From assembly GCA_012744475.1 (NCBI GenBank), contig JAAYBV010000010.1, positions 1-47,190 on the forward strand: a DNA stretch of 47,190 bases, in the 5' to 3' direction. Within the stretch, counting starts at the first letter, position 1. Each line of letters opens with the position of its first letter. The notes beneath the pieces are model-generated. The model was not told the DNA's origin, made no database searches, and was given only the letters and a program-made list of their open reading frames with translations. Positions 1-7,730 of the stretch are shown here, one piece after another. This stretch comes from Phycisphaerae bacterium (GTDB taxonomy: Bacteria > Planctomycetota > Phycisphaerae > Sedimentisphaerales > Anaerobacaceae). The translations under genes and the position numbers were made by a program.

Positions 1-152
1 AGATTGCGCTGAGTGAGTTTGGCGGCGTCGATCCGGCGTCGGTCGAGAAGATGACCATCGGCGTCGGCAACCGGACCAGCCCCGTCGCCGGCGGCACGGG
101 CACCGTCTACATCGACGACATCGGCTTCGGCAGACCGGTTGCAGCGCAGTAG
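1..152 (+). CDS. C-terminal end of a secreted LamG/carbohydrate-binding-type protein (partial)
   Basis: The window opens inside a gene; the reading frame begins at base 3 and stops with TAG at 150-152. The visible 49 residues contain 'VEKMTIGVGNR' followed by 'GTVYIDDIGFGRP'. This is the beta-strand ending seen in jelly-roll domains of planctomycete secreted proteins, and it resembles 'TLTIGIEGAG...LLIDNIRVYP' in the large LamG protein at 10645-13596. A strong terminator follows 60 bases later, so this is the last gene of its transcript. The full domain content cannot be known from this fragment. Confidence 0.6.
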   Translation, partial: IALSEFGGVDPASVEKMTIGVGNRTSPVAGGTGTVYIDDIGFGRPVAAQ

Positions 153-211
153 TCGGACGTTGCCACCTCCAGCCATACCAGCAGTCTCAGGCTGGAAACA
201 GAGGATTTCGT

Positions 212-245
212 GGGGCTGTGAGCACGCCGCTCACAGCCCCTTTTC
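212..245 (+). terminator. Rho-independent terminator
   Basis: A perfect 12-bp stem (GGGGCTGTGAGC at 212-223 and GCTCACAGCCCC at 229-240) with a 5-base loop is followed directly by TTTT at 241-244. It ends the transcript of the partial gene at 1-152. Confidence 0.9.
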
Positions 246-265
246 TATGGCCATGCGGTGAGGGC

Positions 266-295
266 TTGGGATTCGGCCTGTTTCTGTGGTATCAT
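266..295 (+). promoter_or_regulatory. Possible sigma-70-type promoter
   Basis: TTGGGA at 266-271 and TATCAT at 290-295 are 18 bases apart. The pair lies just past the terminator and 80 bases upstream of the zinc-ribbon gene at 374. The match is moderate, so this is a guess from position and consensus. Confidence 0.35.
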
Positions 296-373
296 AGATG
301 CACGAGATGCCATTTGTGGTGACGAACGAGAAGTCATGGTTCAGGCCGTGGGGGCCGTTCGGAGGACCCAACC

Positions 374-2032
374 ATGATCAAGTTCTCCTGTCCGAAGTGC
401 GGCCAGTCGATCCGCGTGGACGACAAGTACGCGGGCAAGAGTGGCAAATGCCCCCGCTGCGGGACCGAGGTCCAGGTGCCGGCGGAATCGAGCATCATCA
501 CGTTTCGCTGCGGCAGTTGCGACACGAAGATCAGGGTTTCCACCCGCCACGCCGGAAGGAGGGGCAGGTGCCCGAAGTGCCGGGAAGCGGTGGTGATCCC
601 CGGTGGTGAGCCGGTGCGGACGGAGGAAATACTGGCTCGGACGATCGCTTGCCCGATGTGCGGTCGGGCGATTGACGTGCCCGCAGACGCCGCAGGCATC
701 TTCGTGGAATGCCCTGCGTGCGGGAGCTTCCTTGACGCTTCGACGGGTTTGGTCGCCTCCGCACCCGTTGCTTCGGTCTCTTCCGAGGCGGTCGCGAAAC
801 CCCACAAGGAGCCTGCGACAGCCTCCGCAACGCCGGCCAGGTCGAACCGCCGCCGGCTCATCCTCGTTGTCGGCGTGCTTGCCGCCGCGACGGCAGCTCA
901 CATCGGCCTCGTTCTGTTCCTCCGCTCCCGGGACTCCGCGCCTGTCGGGGAATCACCGATTCGGCATCGGCAGCAAGAGGTCGCTGAAATGGGGCCTTCG
1001 GCCGAATCGGCGGCTGGCGAGGTCGCGCCTTCCGAACAGATCGCCTCGCCTGAAAGGGTCTTGTCCCCTGCTGCCGAGATGATTCACCTGCGATTCCACC
1101 CACGTCCCGGAGCCGGACCGACCCTGCGCGTGACTACGCGGCTGGATATCTCCTCCCAGGAGGCTGGGCAACAGGTGGAGCTTGTGAACACCCAAGCGTT
1201 CACGGTTGCTCTCGAAGCGAAGAGGGCGCGAACCGATGGGGCTATCCCCGTCGTGGTCACGCTCCGTGCGATACAGGTCCGGACCCAGATGGATGGAACA
1301 GTCCTGGGCGAGTACGATTCGGACAAATCCCTGAGCGAGGCCGACTCGATGGCGGGAATCTACGTGCCCTTCGTCGGAAAGTGTTTCACAATCCACGTTT
1401 CGGATCAGGGCGAACTGCTGGATCCGGGATTCGACGAACTGTTCCTGGCCGTTGCGGCCGACCGCGTCGAGGTTGAAGACGACATGATGCGGGAGCAGCT
1501 CAAAGAAAGGGCTGAGGAAGCCATTGCGAAGACCGACCAGCGCTATGGCTCACGCCGGAGCAGGACCCTGGCGCTGAAACAGCAGTTTGAAGAGTCCTTC
1601 ATCTTCGGAGCCGATGCGATTCGTGGCCTGCTCGACCATTTGATCGTCCGCCTGCCCGAAGAGCCGGTGCAAAAGGGCAGCCGGTGGGATGGGCCCGTCC
1701 CGCTCCGATTGGAGGCACGCTTTGAGATACCCGGCAACTATACGATAACGGTCCTTGAGGAGGACTCCTGCGAGATCGTTGCCGAGGGACGGCGAGGCAT
1801 GGAGGACGAACCCATCATCTATCAGGTCGGCGCGACGACGGTCAGCAGCCAATTGGGAGGTTCCTCACAGATCGATCGGACCGTGGACCGCGCGACGGGC
1901 TGGCCGCGCTCCGCGGAGCAGAGGACTTCGCTCCGCGGTCGCGTCCTGAGGACCACCTCCTCCACGCCGGGTCAGGCGGCGTTCTCCGACGTCGTCATGG
2001 CGATCGTCACCACCGTGACGGCGGTCGAGTAG
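374..2032 (+). CDS. Zinc-ribbon, single-pass membrane protein of unknown function
   Basis: This 552-residue protein opens with paired-cysteine zinc ribbons: CPKCG at residues 6-10 with CPRCG about 20 later, then RCGSC with CPKC, then CPMC with CPAC. It therefore carries three short ribbons like the MJ0042/FmdB-type ribbons common in planctomycetes. A basic stretch leads into one membrane helix near residues 160-182 (LILVVGVLAAATAAHIGLVL). The remaining 350 residues form a beta-rich region ('LRVTTRLDISSQEAGQQVEL') resembling lipoprotein-like domains of the DUF6263 type; that assignment is from memory of the family pattern. The topology suggests ribbons in the cytoplasm and a large domain outside. 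The start has GGAGG at 361-365, 8 bases before ATG. No function can be assigned. Confidence 0.8.
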   Translation: MIKFSCPKCGQSIRVDDKYAGKSGKCPRCGTEVQVPAESSIITFRCGSCDTKIRVSTRHAGRRGRCPKCREAVVIPGGEPVRTEEILARTIACPMCGRAIDVPADAAGIFVECPACGSFLDASTGLVASAPVASVSSEAVAKPHKEPATASATPARSNRRRLILVVGVLAAATAAHIGLVLFLRSRDSAPVGESPIRHRQQEVAEMGPSAESAAGEVAPSEQIASPERVLSPAAEMIHLRFHPRPGAGPTLRVTTRLDISSQEAGQQVELVNTQAFTVALEAKRARTDGAIPVVVTLRAIQVRTQMDGTVLGEYDSDKSLSEADSMAGIYVPFVGKCFTIHVSDQGELLDPGFDELFLAVAADRVEVEDDMMREQLKERAEEAIAKTDQRYGSRRSRTLALKQQFEESFIFGADAIRGLLDHLIVRLPEEPVQKGSRWDGPVPLRLEARFEIPGNYTITVLEEDSCEIVAEGRRGMEDEPIIYQVGATTVSSQLGGSSQIDRTVDRATGWPRSAEQRTSLRGRVLRTTSSTPGQAAFSDVVMAIVTTVTAVE

Positions 2033-2199
2033 CCACGCCCCGATACAGCCGCCTTGTCCTGCACACGGGAGTCCAAGCCACCCGGCTGTACGCATGGTCG
2101 GTCGCAAGAAGGCTTGCCTGATTTCCGGTCGCCGCTCATAATAGGGACGCACGACGCCGCAGCGAAGGCGGCGCGATCCAGGACATTGGGGATGTGATT

Positions 2200-2568
2200 A
2201 TGCCGGCTTCATCCGAAATCATGGGGACCTCTTTTGGCGAAATCACGATCGGCAAGACAACATATGAGACCGACGTGTATGTCCTGGCCAGTGGCGAGGT
2301 CAAGAGGCGCAAGAAGAGACTTGCCAAGGAGGTTTACGGCACGTCGCACAAGATTGGCCCGGCGGAGCTGAAGAGGATCTGCAAGGGCGGCCCGAAGAAG
2401 GTGTTCATCGGAACAGGCCAGTCCGGCGTCGCCGAACTGACGCCGGAGGGTTGCGACTTTCTCCGTGAGCATCGCATCGAGTTCTGCGCGCTGCCCACAC
2501 CCGAGCTGATCGATGCCTACAACAAATTCGCCAAGCCCAAGGCGGCCTTGATCCACGTGACTTGTTGA
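2200..2568 (+). CDS. Mth938-like domain protein
   Basis: This small protein of about 122 residues has the full Mth938/NDUFAF3-like pattern: 'SFGEITIGKTTYETDVYV' near the N-terminus, then 'GTSHKI', 'KKVFIGTGQSGVAELTPEG', 'LPTPELIDAYN' and a terminal 'AALIHVTC'. The family is widespread but its bacterial role is not settled; the eukaryotic relative assists complex I assembly. ATG 2200 is chosen because GGGGA lies 7 bases upstream; an in-frame GTG at 2194 is the alternative. It stands alone between the zinc-ribbon gene and an empty stretch. Confidence 0.85.
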   Translation: MPASSEIMGTSFGEITIGKTTYETDVYVLASGEVKRRKKRLAKEVYGTSHKIGPAELKRICKGGPKKVFIGTGQSGVAELTPEGCDFLREHRIEFCALPTPELIDAYNKFAKPKAALIHVTC

Positions 2569-3025
2569 CGCAGGGCGGTCTGCCTGCGGCGTTTATGCAA
2601 CGATCCGGCGGGGCGCCGAGAGCGTCGGCCAGCCCGCCGATGCATCGCGAATATGGCCGTTGAGAAAGTACTCGGTCTCCCGCCGGGCCCGCGCGCTCCA
2701 TGCGAAAAGGTTCTCATAGTCGGTTGCCGCGCTCTCGCAGGCCGAAAGGTCGGCTTGAACAGAACGGTCTTCACGTCCGTCGGACATCAGAGAGCAGTTC
2801 CGTTTCATCGCAATGCTCCATGCAAAAAACCATGACTCTCATACCGGCGATCTGTCGATCTCCTTATCTACGTAGACGCTCTCCACAGCATCTTCTGACA
2901 TCCAAACCAGGAATTCTTTAAAGATTCACGGCTCATCGGACGAGACAGAGCGGTCAAGGCGGAATGGAACAGCACAGAGGCGAAACAGGGCTCCAGGAAG
3001 CACGTGCCGGCGGTCGGCAGGGCGG
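2569..3025. other. Gene-poor stretch with one weak small ORF
   Basis: About 460 bases separate two convergent genes. The only candidate is a 71-codon minus-strand frame at 2593-2808, which starts ATG with GGAG about 8 bases upstream ('MKRNCSLMSDGREDRSVQ'). It resembles nothing I recognise and could be chance. No tRNA, clear terminator or repeat is visible. Confidence 0.4.
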
Positions 3026-4198
3026 CTATTGCAGGGCGACGTCACGGTAGATCCCAGCAAGCCGTATCGCTTGCTTTACCGCATCATATTCCTGCTCCAC
3101 GCGTTGGCGGATGCTCGTGGTGATCTCGTTCCATGCGTCAGGGTTCTCCGCCAACCAGAGGATACGTTCGGCCACGCCGCCCACGTCCTGCTCGTCGGCC
3201 AACAGATACCCACGGTCTGATCCGAAGACCTCGGGGATGTCGCAGTGCCTTGTGCTGACCACGGGCATGCCGGAAGCGGCCATTTCGATCATACCGACCG
3301 GCGCGCCTCCCTCGCAGTCGCCGTTGGAGGTTGTGAGGCTGGGAGATACAAAGATGTGATGTTTGTACGCTTCCTCCAGCAGCCGGCGGTGAGGCTGGAA
3401 CCCGAGGAGTCTGACGCTCGAGGTCAAGTTGTGCTTTTGGATCCCCTGCATGATCCGGGCTTTCTCTTGCACCCCCTCTGCGGTCGACCCACTGTCTCCG
3501 ATGATTGTGACCTCAAGCGGAACGTGATCCCGGATCCGGCCCAGAGCCTCCAACGCAAGCGGAATCCCCTTCTTCTCGCGGAACGAAGCGGCGATGAGCA
3601 CGCGAAGCGGCTCGTCGTCACGGCGGCGACGCGGCTGGAACGGGATTGTATCGATTCGAATGCCGAGGTGGTGGACCGTGACTTTCTCTTGCGGGCAGCC
3701 GAGTTGTACGACCAGCTTCGCCAGGTGCGGACCCTCGCAGAGTACACGATCGACATGGCGGAACAGAGCGTGATACCGTGCCCTCCATCTTGGGTCTTCG
3801 CAGGGCAGCCGATTCGCGTCGACGCCGTAGAAGGTAACGACATGCTTGAGCCCGGCTCGACGTACTGCGTCTTTGTAGCTCCAGCCGATGTAGCCGAAGT
3901 GCGAGTGTACTACCGAGGCGCGGTGTCTTCTGGCGACATCGACGAGATGGGCACTGTGCCGACGGAAACGCGTTCGTAACGTCAATAGTCCTTGCAGGAC
4001 GATCAGGGCACGACGGGAAGCGCTCTGATCCAGCCAACAATGGATGTGGGGCACCTCGAATGCATCGAGATTCGCGGTTGACCGACAGACAACGTGGCTC
4101 TCCACCTCCGCGGGCAGATACTTCACCTGGGTATAGAGCCAGTTCTCGGTCAGATGGACCCAGGTGTGGACGTTGTGAATAACAACCTGCTTGTGCAT
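3026..4198 (-). CDS. GT4-family glycosyltransferase
   Basis: A 390-residue GT-B fold enzyme that should transfer a sugar from a nucleotide-sugar donor during surface-polysaccharide assembly in the cytoplasm. The N-terminal half has 'HSHFGYIGW' and 'VVTFYGVDAN'. The C-terminal half has the GT4 donor-site features 'LIAASFREKKGIPLALEAL' and the E-x7-E motif in 'EGGAPVGMIEMAASGMPVVST' around residues 295-305. It resembles WcaL/AmsK-type exopolysaccharide transferases. ATG 4198 is preferred over GTG 4219 because AAGGG sits 6 bases before it. It follows the aminotransferase at 4312-5502 on the same strand after a 113-base gap, so the two are probably co-transcribed. Sugar and acceptor are unknown. 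Confidence 0.88.
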   Translation of the reverse strand: MHKQVVIHNVHTWVHLTENWLYTQVKYLPAEVESHVVCRSTANLDAFEVPHIHCWLDQSASRRALIVLQGLLTLRTRFRRHSAHLVDVARRHRASVVHSHFGYIGWSYKDAVRRAGLKHVVTFYGVDANRLPCEDPRWRARYHALFRHVDRVLCEGPHLAKLVVQLGCPQEKVTVHHLGIRIDTIPFQPRRRRDDEPLRVLIAASFREKKGIPLALEALGRIRDHVPLEVTIIGDSGSTAEGVQEKARIMQGIQKHNLTSSVRLLGFQPHRRLLEEAYKHHIFVSPSLTTSNGDCEGGAPVGMIEMAASGMPVVSTRHCDIPEVFGSDRGYLLADEQDVGGVAERILWLAENPDAWNEITTSIRQRVEQEYDAVKQAIRLAGIYRDVALQ

Positions 4199-4311
4199 GG
4201 TCTGCCCTTCAACATGCACGGCGCGAAATCCGATCTCGTGGAGGACGCATGGAGCAGCCGCAGGCTGCGCGGCGCGCCGGTGCGATCCACCGAATCCCTC
4301 CGTCGGGCGCG

Positions 4312-5502
4312 CTACGCATGGAGTACTCCCTCCACAGCGCGAATGACGTTGTCAACGTCACCCTCTTTCAGCTTGGCCGAAAGGGGCAGACTGACGGTCT
4401 GCCGACCGATCCGCATGGCCTGCGGGTAGTCCTCCGGTCGCCAGCCGAATCGCTCCTGATAGAACGGGTGTTCGGGCAGGCTCAAATAGTGCACGCCGAC
4501 CCCGATGTTTCGAGCCGTCATGGCCTGCAGAAAGGCATCCCGATCGATCCCGCAGCGGGCCTGATCGACAAGTATCGTATACAAGTGGCGAGCATGGCGG
4601 GTTTCAGGTTCGATCGGCGCCGGCACAGTCAGCGGCAGGTCTGAAAACGCTTTCGTGTAGCGATCCCAGATCGCCTGGCGGCGCGACGCGTACGGCTCTA
4701 TCCTGCGCAGCTGATGAACGCCGATCGCCGCCTGCAGATCCATCATGTTGTACTTGAAGCCGCAGTCCACGACATGGTAGTGCTTGTAGCCCTCGTCGCC
4801 AAATCGCCGCCACGCATCCTGCGTCATGCCATGCAGAGCCAGTCTCTTGATCCGGGCGGCACCCTCCTGATCGTTTGTGATCACCATTCCCCCCTCGCCG
4901 GTGACGATGTTCTTGGTTGCATAGAAGCTGAAGCACCCGAAGTCGCCGAAGGTGCCGGCATGCTGCCCTCGGAACTCCGTCTCGATGGCATGGGCGCAGT
5001 CCTCAATCACCTTCAAACCGTGATGGCGGGCGATGTCCATGATGGTGTCCATTGGACAGGGTCGCCCGGCAAAATGTACGGGTACGATCGCGCGGGTTCT
5101 TTCGGTGATCTTGTGCGCGACCTGCTCGGGATCGAGGTTCATCGTAACGGAGTCGATATCTGCCAGGACTGGTTTCAGTCCGGCATGGATGATCGCATTC
5201 ACCGTGGCGCAGAACGTCATCGCGGTCGTGATGACTTCGTCACCCGGCTGAAGTCCCGCCGCCAGCATGCTCAGGTGCAGGGCCGCCGTGCAGGAGTTGA
5301 CCGCAATGGCGCACCGGGCCCCTTTGTAGCGTTTGAAGTCTTCCTCGAACTGAGCGACCTTGGGTCCGGTTCCCAGCCAACCGCTTCGCAAGCACGCGAC
5401 GACCTCCTGGATTTCCGTCTCTTCGATGGCGGGCGAGCCGTAGACAAGGAATCCCCCGTTCATAGAGGTCGCAGGAAACTCGGGCGTCTTCTTGTCCTTC
5501 AT
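4312..5502 (-). CDS. DegT/DnrJ/EryC1/StrS aminotransferase (nucleotide-sugar aminotransferase)
   Basis: A 396-residue PLP enzyme of the sugar aminotransferase family, which aminates keto-sugar nucleotides using glutamate or glutamine. Visible family features are 'SGWLGTGPKVAQFEEDF', 'AVNSCTAALHLSMLAAGL', 'PGDEVITTAMTFCATVNAI', 'VIEDCAHAIE' and the PLP-binding 'FYATKNIVTGEGGM', with the Schiff-base lysine at residue 197. The length is normal for the family. It resembles ArnB/PseC-type enzymes making 4-amino sugars, but the substrate cannot be fixed. The adjacent glycosyltransferase and two acetyltransferases upstream make a small pathway for an N-acylated amino sugar in a surface glycan plausible. 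Confidence 0.9.
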   Translation of the reverse strand: MKDKKTPEFPATSMNGGFLVYGSPAIEETEIQEVVACLRSGWLGTGPKVAQFEEDFKRYKGARCAIAVNSCTAALHLSMLAAGLQPGDEVITTAMTFCATVNAIIHAGLKPVLADIDSVTMNLDPEQVAHKITERTRAIVPVHFAGRPCPMDTIMDIARHHGLKVIEDCAHAIETEFRGQHAGTFGDFGCFSFYATKNIVTGEGGMVITNDQEGAARIKRLALHGMTQDAWRRFGDEGYKHYHVVDCGFKYNMMDLQAAIGVHQLRRIEPYASRRQAIWDRYTKAFSDLPLTVPAPIEPETRHARHLYTILVDQARCGIDRDAFLQAMTARNIGVGVHYLSLPEHPFYQERFGWRPEDYPQAMRIGRQTVSLPLSAKLKEGDVDNVIRAVEGVLHA

Positions 5503-5959
5503 CTGGTCTGTTTCCCGTTGCTTCTGGTGTTATCACACTTGCCGAGACCACGCCAGGTGGCCACACACGACTTGCCTCTGGCTCTGCTTGAGAAGCCACG
5601 GAATCCGGGGGGGCGTATATACCGATATCGTCCGCCTGCCCCAGACATATCTCCGGTATCGGCACGATCAGCCCGTAGCTTTACGAAGATGGGAATGCGT
5701 GGATCAGGCCGATAATCGGTGCATTTGTCACAGGCCCGGCGGATCGCACGCATCCTGTTCGCAGGTTGTCACCGGTGGCCGTCGCGACCGCGTCGGTCTG
5801 ATCTGAGACGGCATGAACCGGGTTCTCCACGTCGATAGCTTGGTGGTGGCGGAAGACGCCTGGGCTGATGGTCCCCCAGATTGCCCCAGCGGCCTGAACT
5901 TCGGCGGTGACCGAAGCACAGTCCCCTGAGTCTATTCCTGGGCCTTTACGAGCCAGGCA
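5503..5959. other. Intergenic stretch without a recognised gene
   Basis: This 457-base gap lies between the aminotransferase and the downstream acetyltransferase, all on the minus strand. No frame resembles a known protein and no RNA gene is visible. It probably holds the promoter for the aminotransferase/glycosyltransferase pair, but I see no convincing box. Confidence 0.4.
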
Positions 5960-6586
5960 TCATGTGGGATACTCTCGCAGGACGGCGTGACGCCGAATCT
6001 TGCCGAACAGGTTGATGCCGACGGCCAGCCAGAGAAACCGGGCGCCGAGCTTCTGTTTGAACCGGACGGCAGAAGAGTTGAAGCGATGGGTGACGCTGTA
6101 ATATGTGTCCCGCCCCATTCGGCGCAGGGCCTCGTAGGTGCGGCGTCGCAGGTAGGGTGCGATATTCATCCCTCGGAAAGCGTCCAGTGTGAACTGGTCG
6201 AACAGGTAGACCTCGTTTTCACGCAGGGGAACCTGGTGCCACGGATGGGTGCACTCCGCCAGATTGCACCAGACGAATGCCGCGATCTGTCCGTGGTGCT
6301 TGATACCGAAGCAGAGTTTCCCCTCGTCAAGCCGTTGGAGCAACTCGGCTTCCGACCGCCAGGGGACCAGGGTCACAAAAGTCCGGATCTCGTCGGGGCC
6401 GAAGGCGCCGAAGGTGCAGTCCTCGGTGCCCGAGTTGCAGCCCTGCGTCGAGTCGTCGACCAAACCTTCCTGCGTCCAGTAGTAGAACTCGATCCGGATC
6501 CTGAGCCGGGGCAGGACCCGCTCCGTCAGCTTTTCCAGCACGAGCCGGTATCGGATCGCCCGGCCCACCTTTTCCCATATGTTCAT
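5960..6586 (-). CDS. GNAT-like acetyltransferase, downstream copy of a tandem pair
   Basis: This 208-residue protein is a close paralogue of the next gene upstream, 6668-7294. Both share 'AIRYRL..LKLTER.LPRL.I', 'FGPDEIRT.VT.VPWRSEAELL.RLDEGK', 'CFG.KHHGQIA', 'VPLRENEVY.FDQFT.DAFRG' and 'F.KI.RH'. The 'HHGQIAAFVWCNLAE...DAFRGMNIAPYLRRRTYEAL' section has the beta-strand and helix order of GNAT acyl-CoA binding, as in polysaccharide-linked N-acyltransferases. ATG 6586 is chosen because it gives the same length and N-terminus ('MN.W.K') as the paralogue; a longer frame to 6655 exists. It probably acetylates or acylates an amino sugar in the neighbouring pathway, which is inference from context. 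Confidence 0.75.
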   Translation of the reverse strand: MNIWEKVGRAIRYRLVLEKLTERVLPRLRIRIEFYYWTQEGLVDDSTQGCNSGTEDCTFGAFGPDEIRTFVTLVPWRSEAELLQRLDEGKLCFGIKHHGQIAAFVWCNLAECTHPWHQVPLRENEVYLFDQFTLDAFRGMNIAPYLRRRTYEALRRMGRDTYYSVTHRFNSSAVRFKQKLGARFLWLAVGINLFGKIRRHAVLREYPT

Positions 6587-6667
6587 TGTCAGACTCTCAG
6601 AAGTCTCTGTTTCGTCCGCTCCGATGCACCGCCTGCAAGTGCAGATACGGTTCATGCAGCCAGGGCA

Positions 6668-7294
6668 TCACGCGGGATACTTCCTGATGACATAGTGGCG
6701 ACAGATCTTGCCGAACAGGTTGACGCCGACGGCCAGTTCGAGAAATCTGGCATTGACCTTCTGTCTGACCCGGACGGAAGACGAGTTGAACCGCTCGACC
6801 ACACTGTAGAAGGTGTCTCGCCCCATACCTCGAAGGGCGTCATAGGTCTGACACAGCAGGCAGGACGCGACGTTCTTTCCCCGAAACGCATCGGGCGTGA
6901 ACTGATCGAACACGTAGACCTCGTTTTCTCGCAAGGGGACGCGATGCCATGGATAGGTGCACTCGACGAAGTTGCACCAGACGATCCCGGCAATCTGCCC
7001 ATGATGCTTCAAGCCGAAACAGCGTTTTCCCTCATCGAGCCGCCGGAGCAACTCGGCCTCCGACCGCCACGGGACCACGGTGACAAGGGTACGGATCTCG
7101 TCGGGCCCGAAGGCGCTGAAGGCGCAGCCGTCGAGATCGGGAGGCAGGCCTGGTGGCTTGCTGCCGTTCAGACCTTCCTGTATCCAGTAGTAGCATTGAA
7201 TCTGGATTCCGAGCCTGGGCAGGATCCGTTCGGTCAGCTTTTGCAGCGTGAGCCGGTATCGGATGGCCTGAGCTGCCTTCCTCCATGCATTCAT
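6668..7294 (-). CDS. GNAT-like acetyltransferase, upstream copy of a tandem pair
   Basis: This 208-residue protein has exactly the same length as its neighbour at 5960-6586, from which it is separated by 81 bases. Identity is high through the acyl-CoA-binding core ('FGLKHHGQIAGIVWCNFVE', 'FDQFTPDAFRGKNVASCLL') and weaker in the segment near residues 45-60, where the two differ in length and sequence ('GSKPPGLPPD' against 'DSTQGCNSGTE'). That loop may set acceptor preference. ATG 7294 ('MNAWRKAAQAIRYRL') matches the paralogue's start; an extension to 7417 is possible but unlike it. The pair is a recent tandem duplication. The exact substrate is unknown. Confidence 0.75.
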   Translation of the reverse strand: MNAWRKAAQAIRYRLTLQKLTERILPRLGIQIQCYYWIQEGLNGSKPPGLPPDLDGCAFSAFGPDEIRTLVTVVPWRSEAELLRRLDEGKRCFGLKHHGQIAGIVWCNFVECTYPWHRVPLRENEVYVFDQFTPDAFRGKNVASCLLCQTYDALRGMGRDTFYSVVERFNSSSVRVRQKVNARFLELAVGVNLFGKICRHYVIRKYPA

Positions 7295-7450
7295 CGGCGT
7301 CGTTCCTGATCTGCGGTGTCCCGGCGAAGATGGGTAGCGCTTACATGGGGTTCCACCTGAGAGTCTATATCGGACAACGTCCCGGAACACTTGACTGGAA
7401 CGGACCGGTATCTTCAAATGTGCTCGTCCGGCGACGTCCCCCCCGATTGG

Positions 7451-7626
7451 CCGTGTCTGTGAAAATATCCTGGCAGGCGTGTGGCAGCGGCAAACGGAGC
7501 AAGGCGGAGTTTGCCGATGGCTTCGACGGCGCGCGTATCACCATCGGCAAGCCTGCGCTTGCCGCTGCCACACATGGCGCTCCGTACTGGAAAACGGGCC
7601 TTGCCGCGAAATTCGCACAGACACGG
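7451..7626 (+). repeat. 176-bp structured repeat, copy 1
   Basis: The unit is bounded by CCGTGTCTGTG (7451-7461) and its reverse complement CACAGACACGG (7616-7626). Inside is a 95-bp core, 7479-7573, bounded by GTGTGGCAGCGGCAA and TTGCCGCTGCCACAC. The second copy lies at 47017-47190. Left and right flanks match that copy in inverted orientation (26/26 and 48/53), while the core matches it in direct orientation (93/95). The core can fold into a cloverleaf: GGCAAAC/GTTTGCC, GATGG/CCATC and GGCAAGC/GCTTGCC hairpins on the outer 15-bp stem. It has no coding capacity and sits between a divergent acetyltransferase and the NifA-like gene, so it is a MITE- or REP-like element. Confidence 0.92.
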
Positions 7627-7663
7627 TTGGCCTTCGGAGTCAGATTCCGCTTGCACGCGGACG

Positions 7664-7704
7664 CACAAAATTGTACATTCCTCCCCTTGGCCTACAATTT
7701 TGTG
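7664..7704. promoter_or_regulatory. Paired operator-like sites upstream of the NifA-like gene
   Basis: CACAAAATTGTA at 7664-7675 and its perfect reverse complement TACAATTTTGTG at 7693-7704 are separated by 17 bases, 29 bp centre to centre. The same motif occurs in pairs at 13854-13895 and 16838-16880. Here the pair ends only 26 bases before the start codon, with no sigma-54 box in the expected downstream position, so autoregulation is the likely role. Confidence 0.75.
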
Positions 7705-7730
7705 GGCCGTTTCCGGAATGGACGAAAGGC

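Noticed and set aside
7479-7730. Upstream extension of the NifA-like reading frame to 7479
   Set aside because: The extension runs through the 176-bp repeat and the paired operator sites, and has no family similarity; the GAF domain begins just after ATG 7731.
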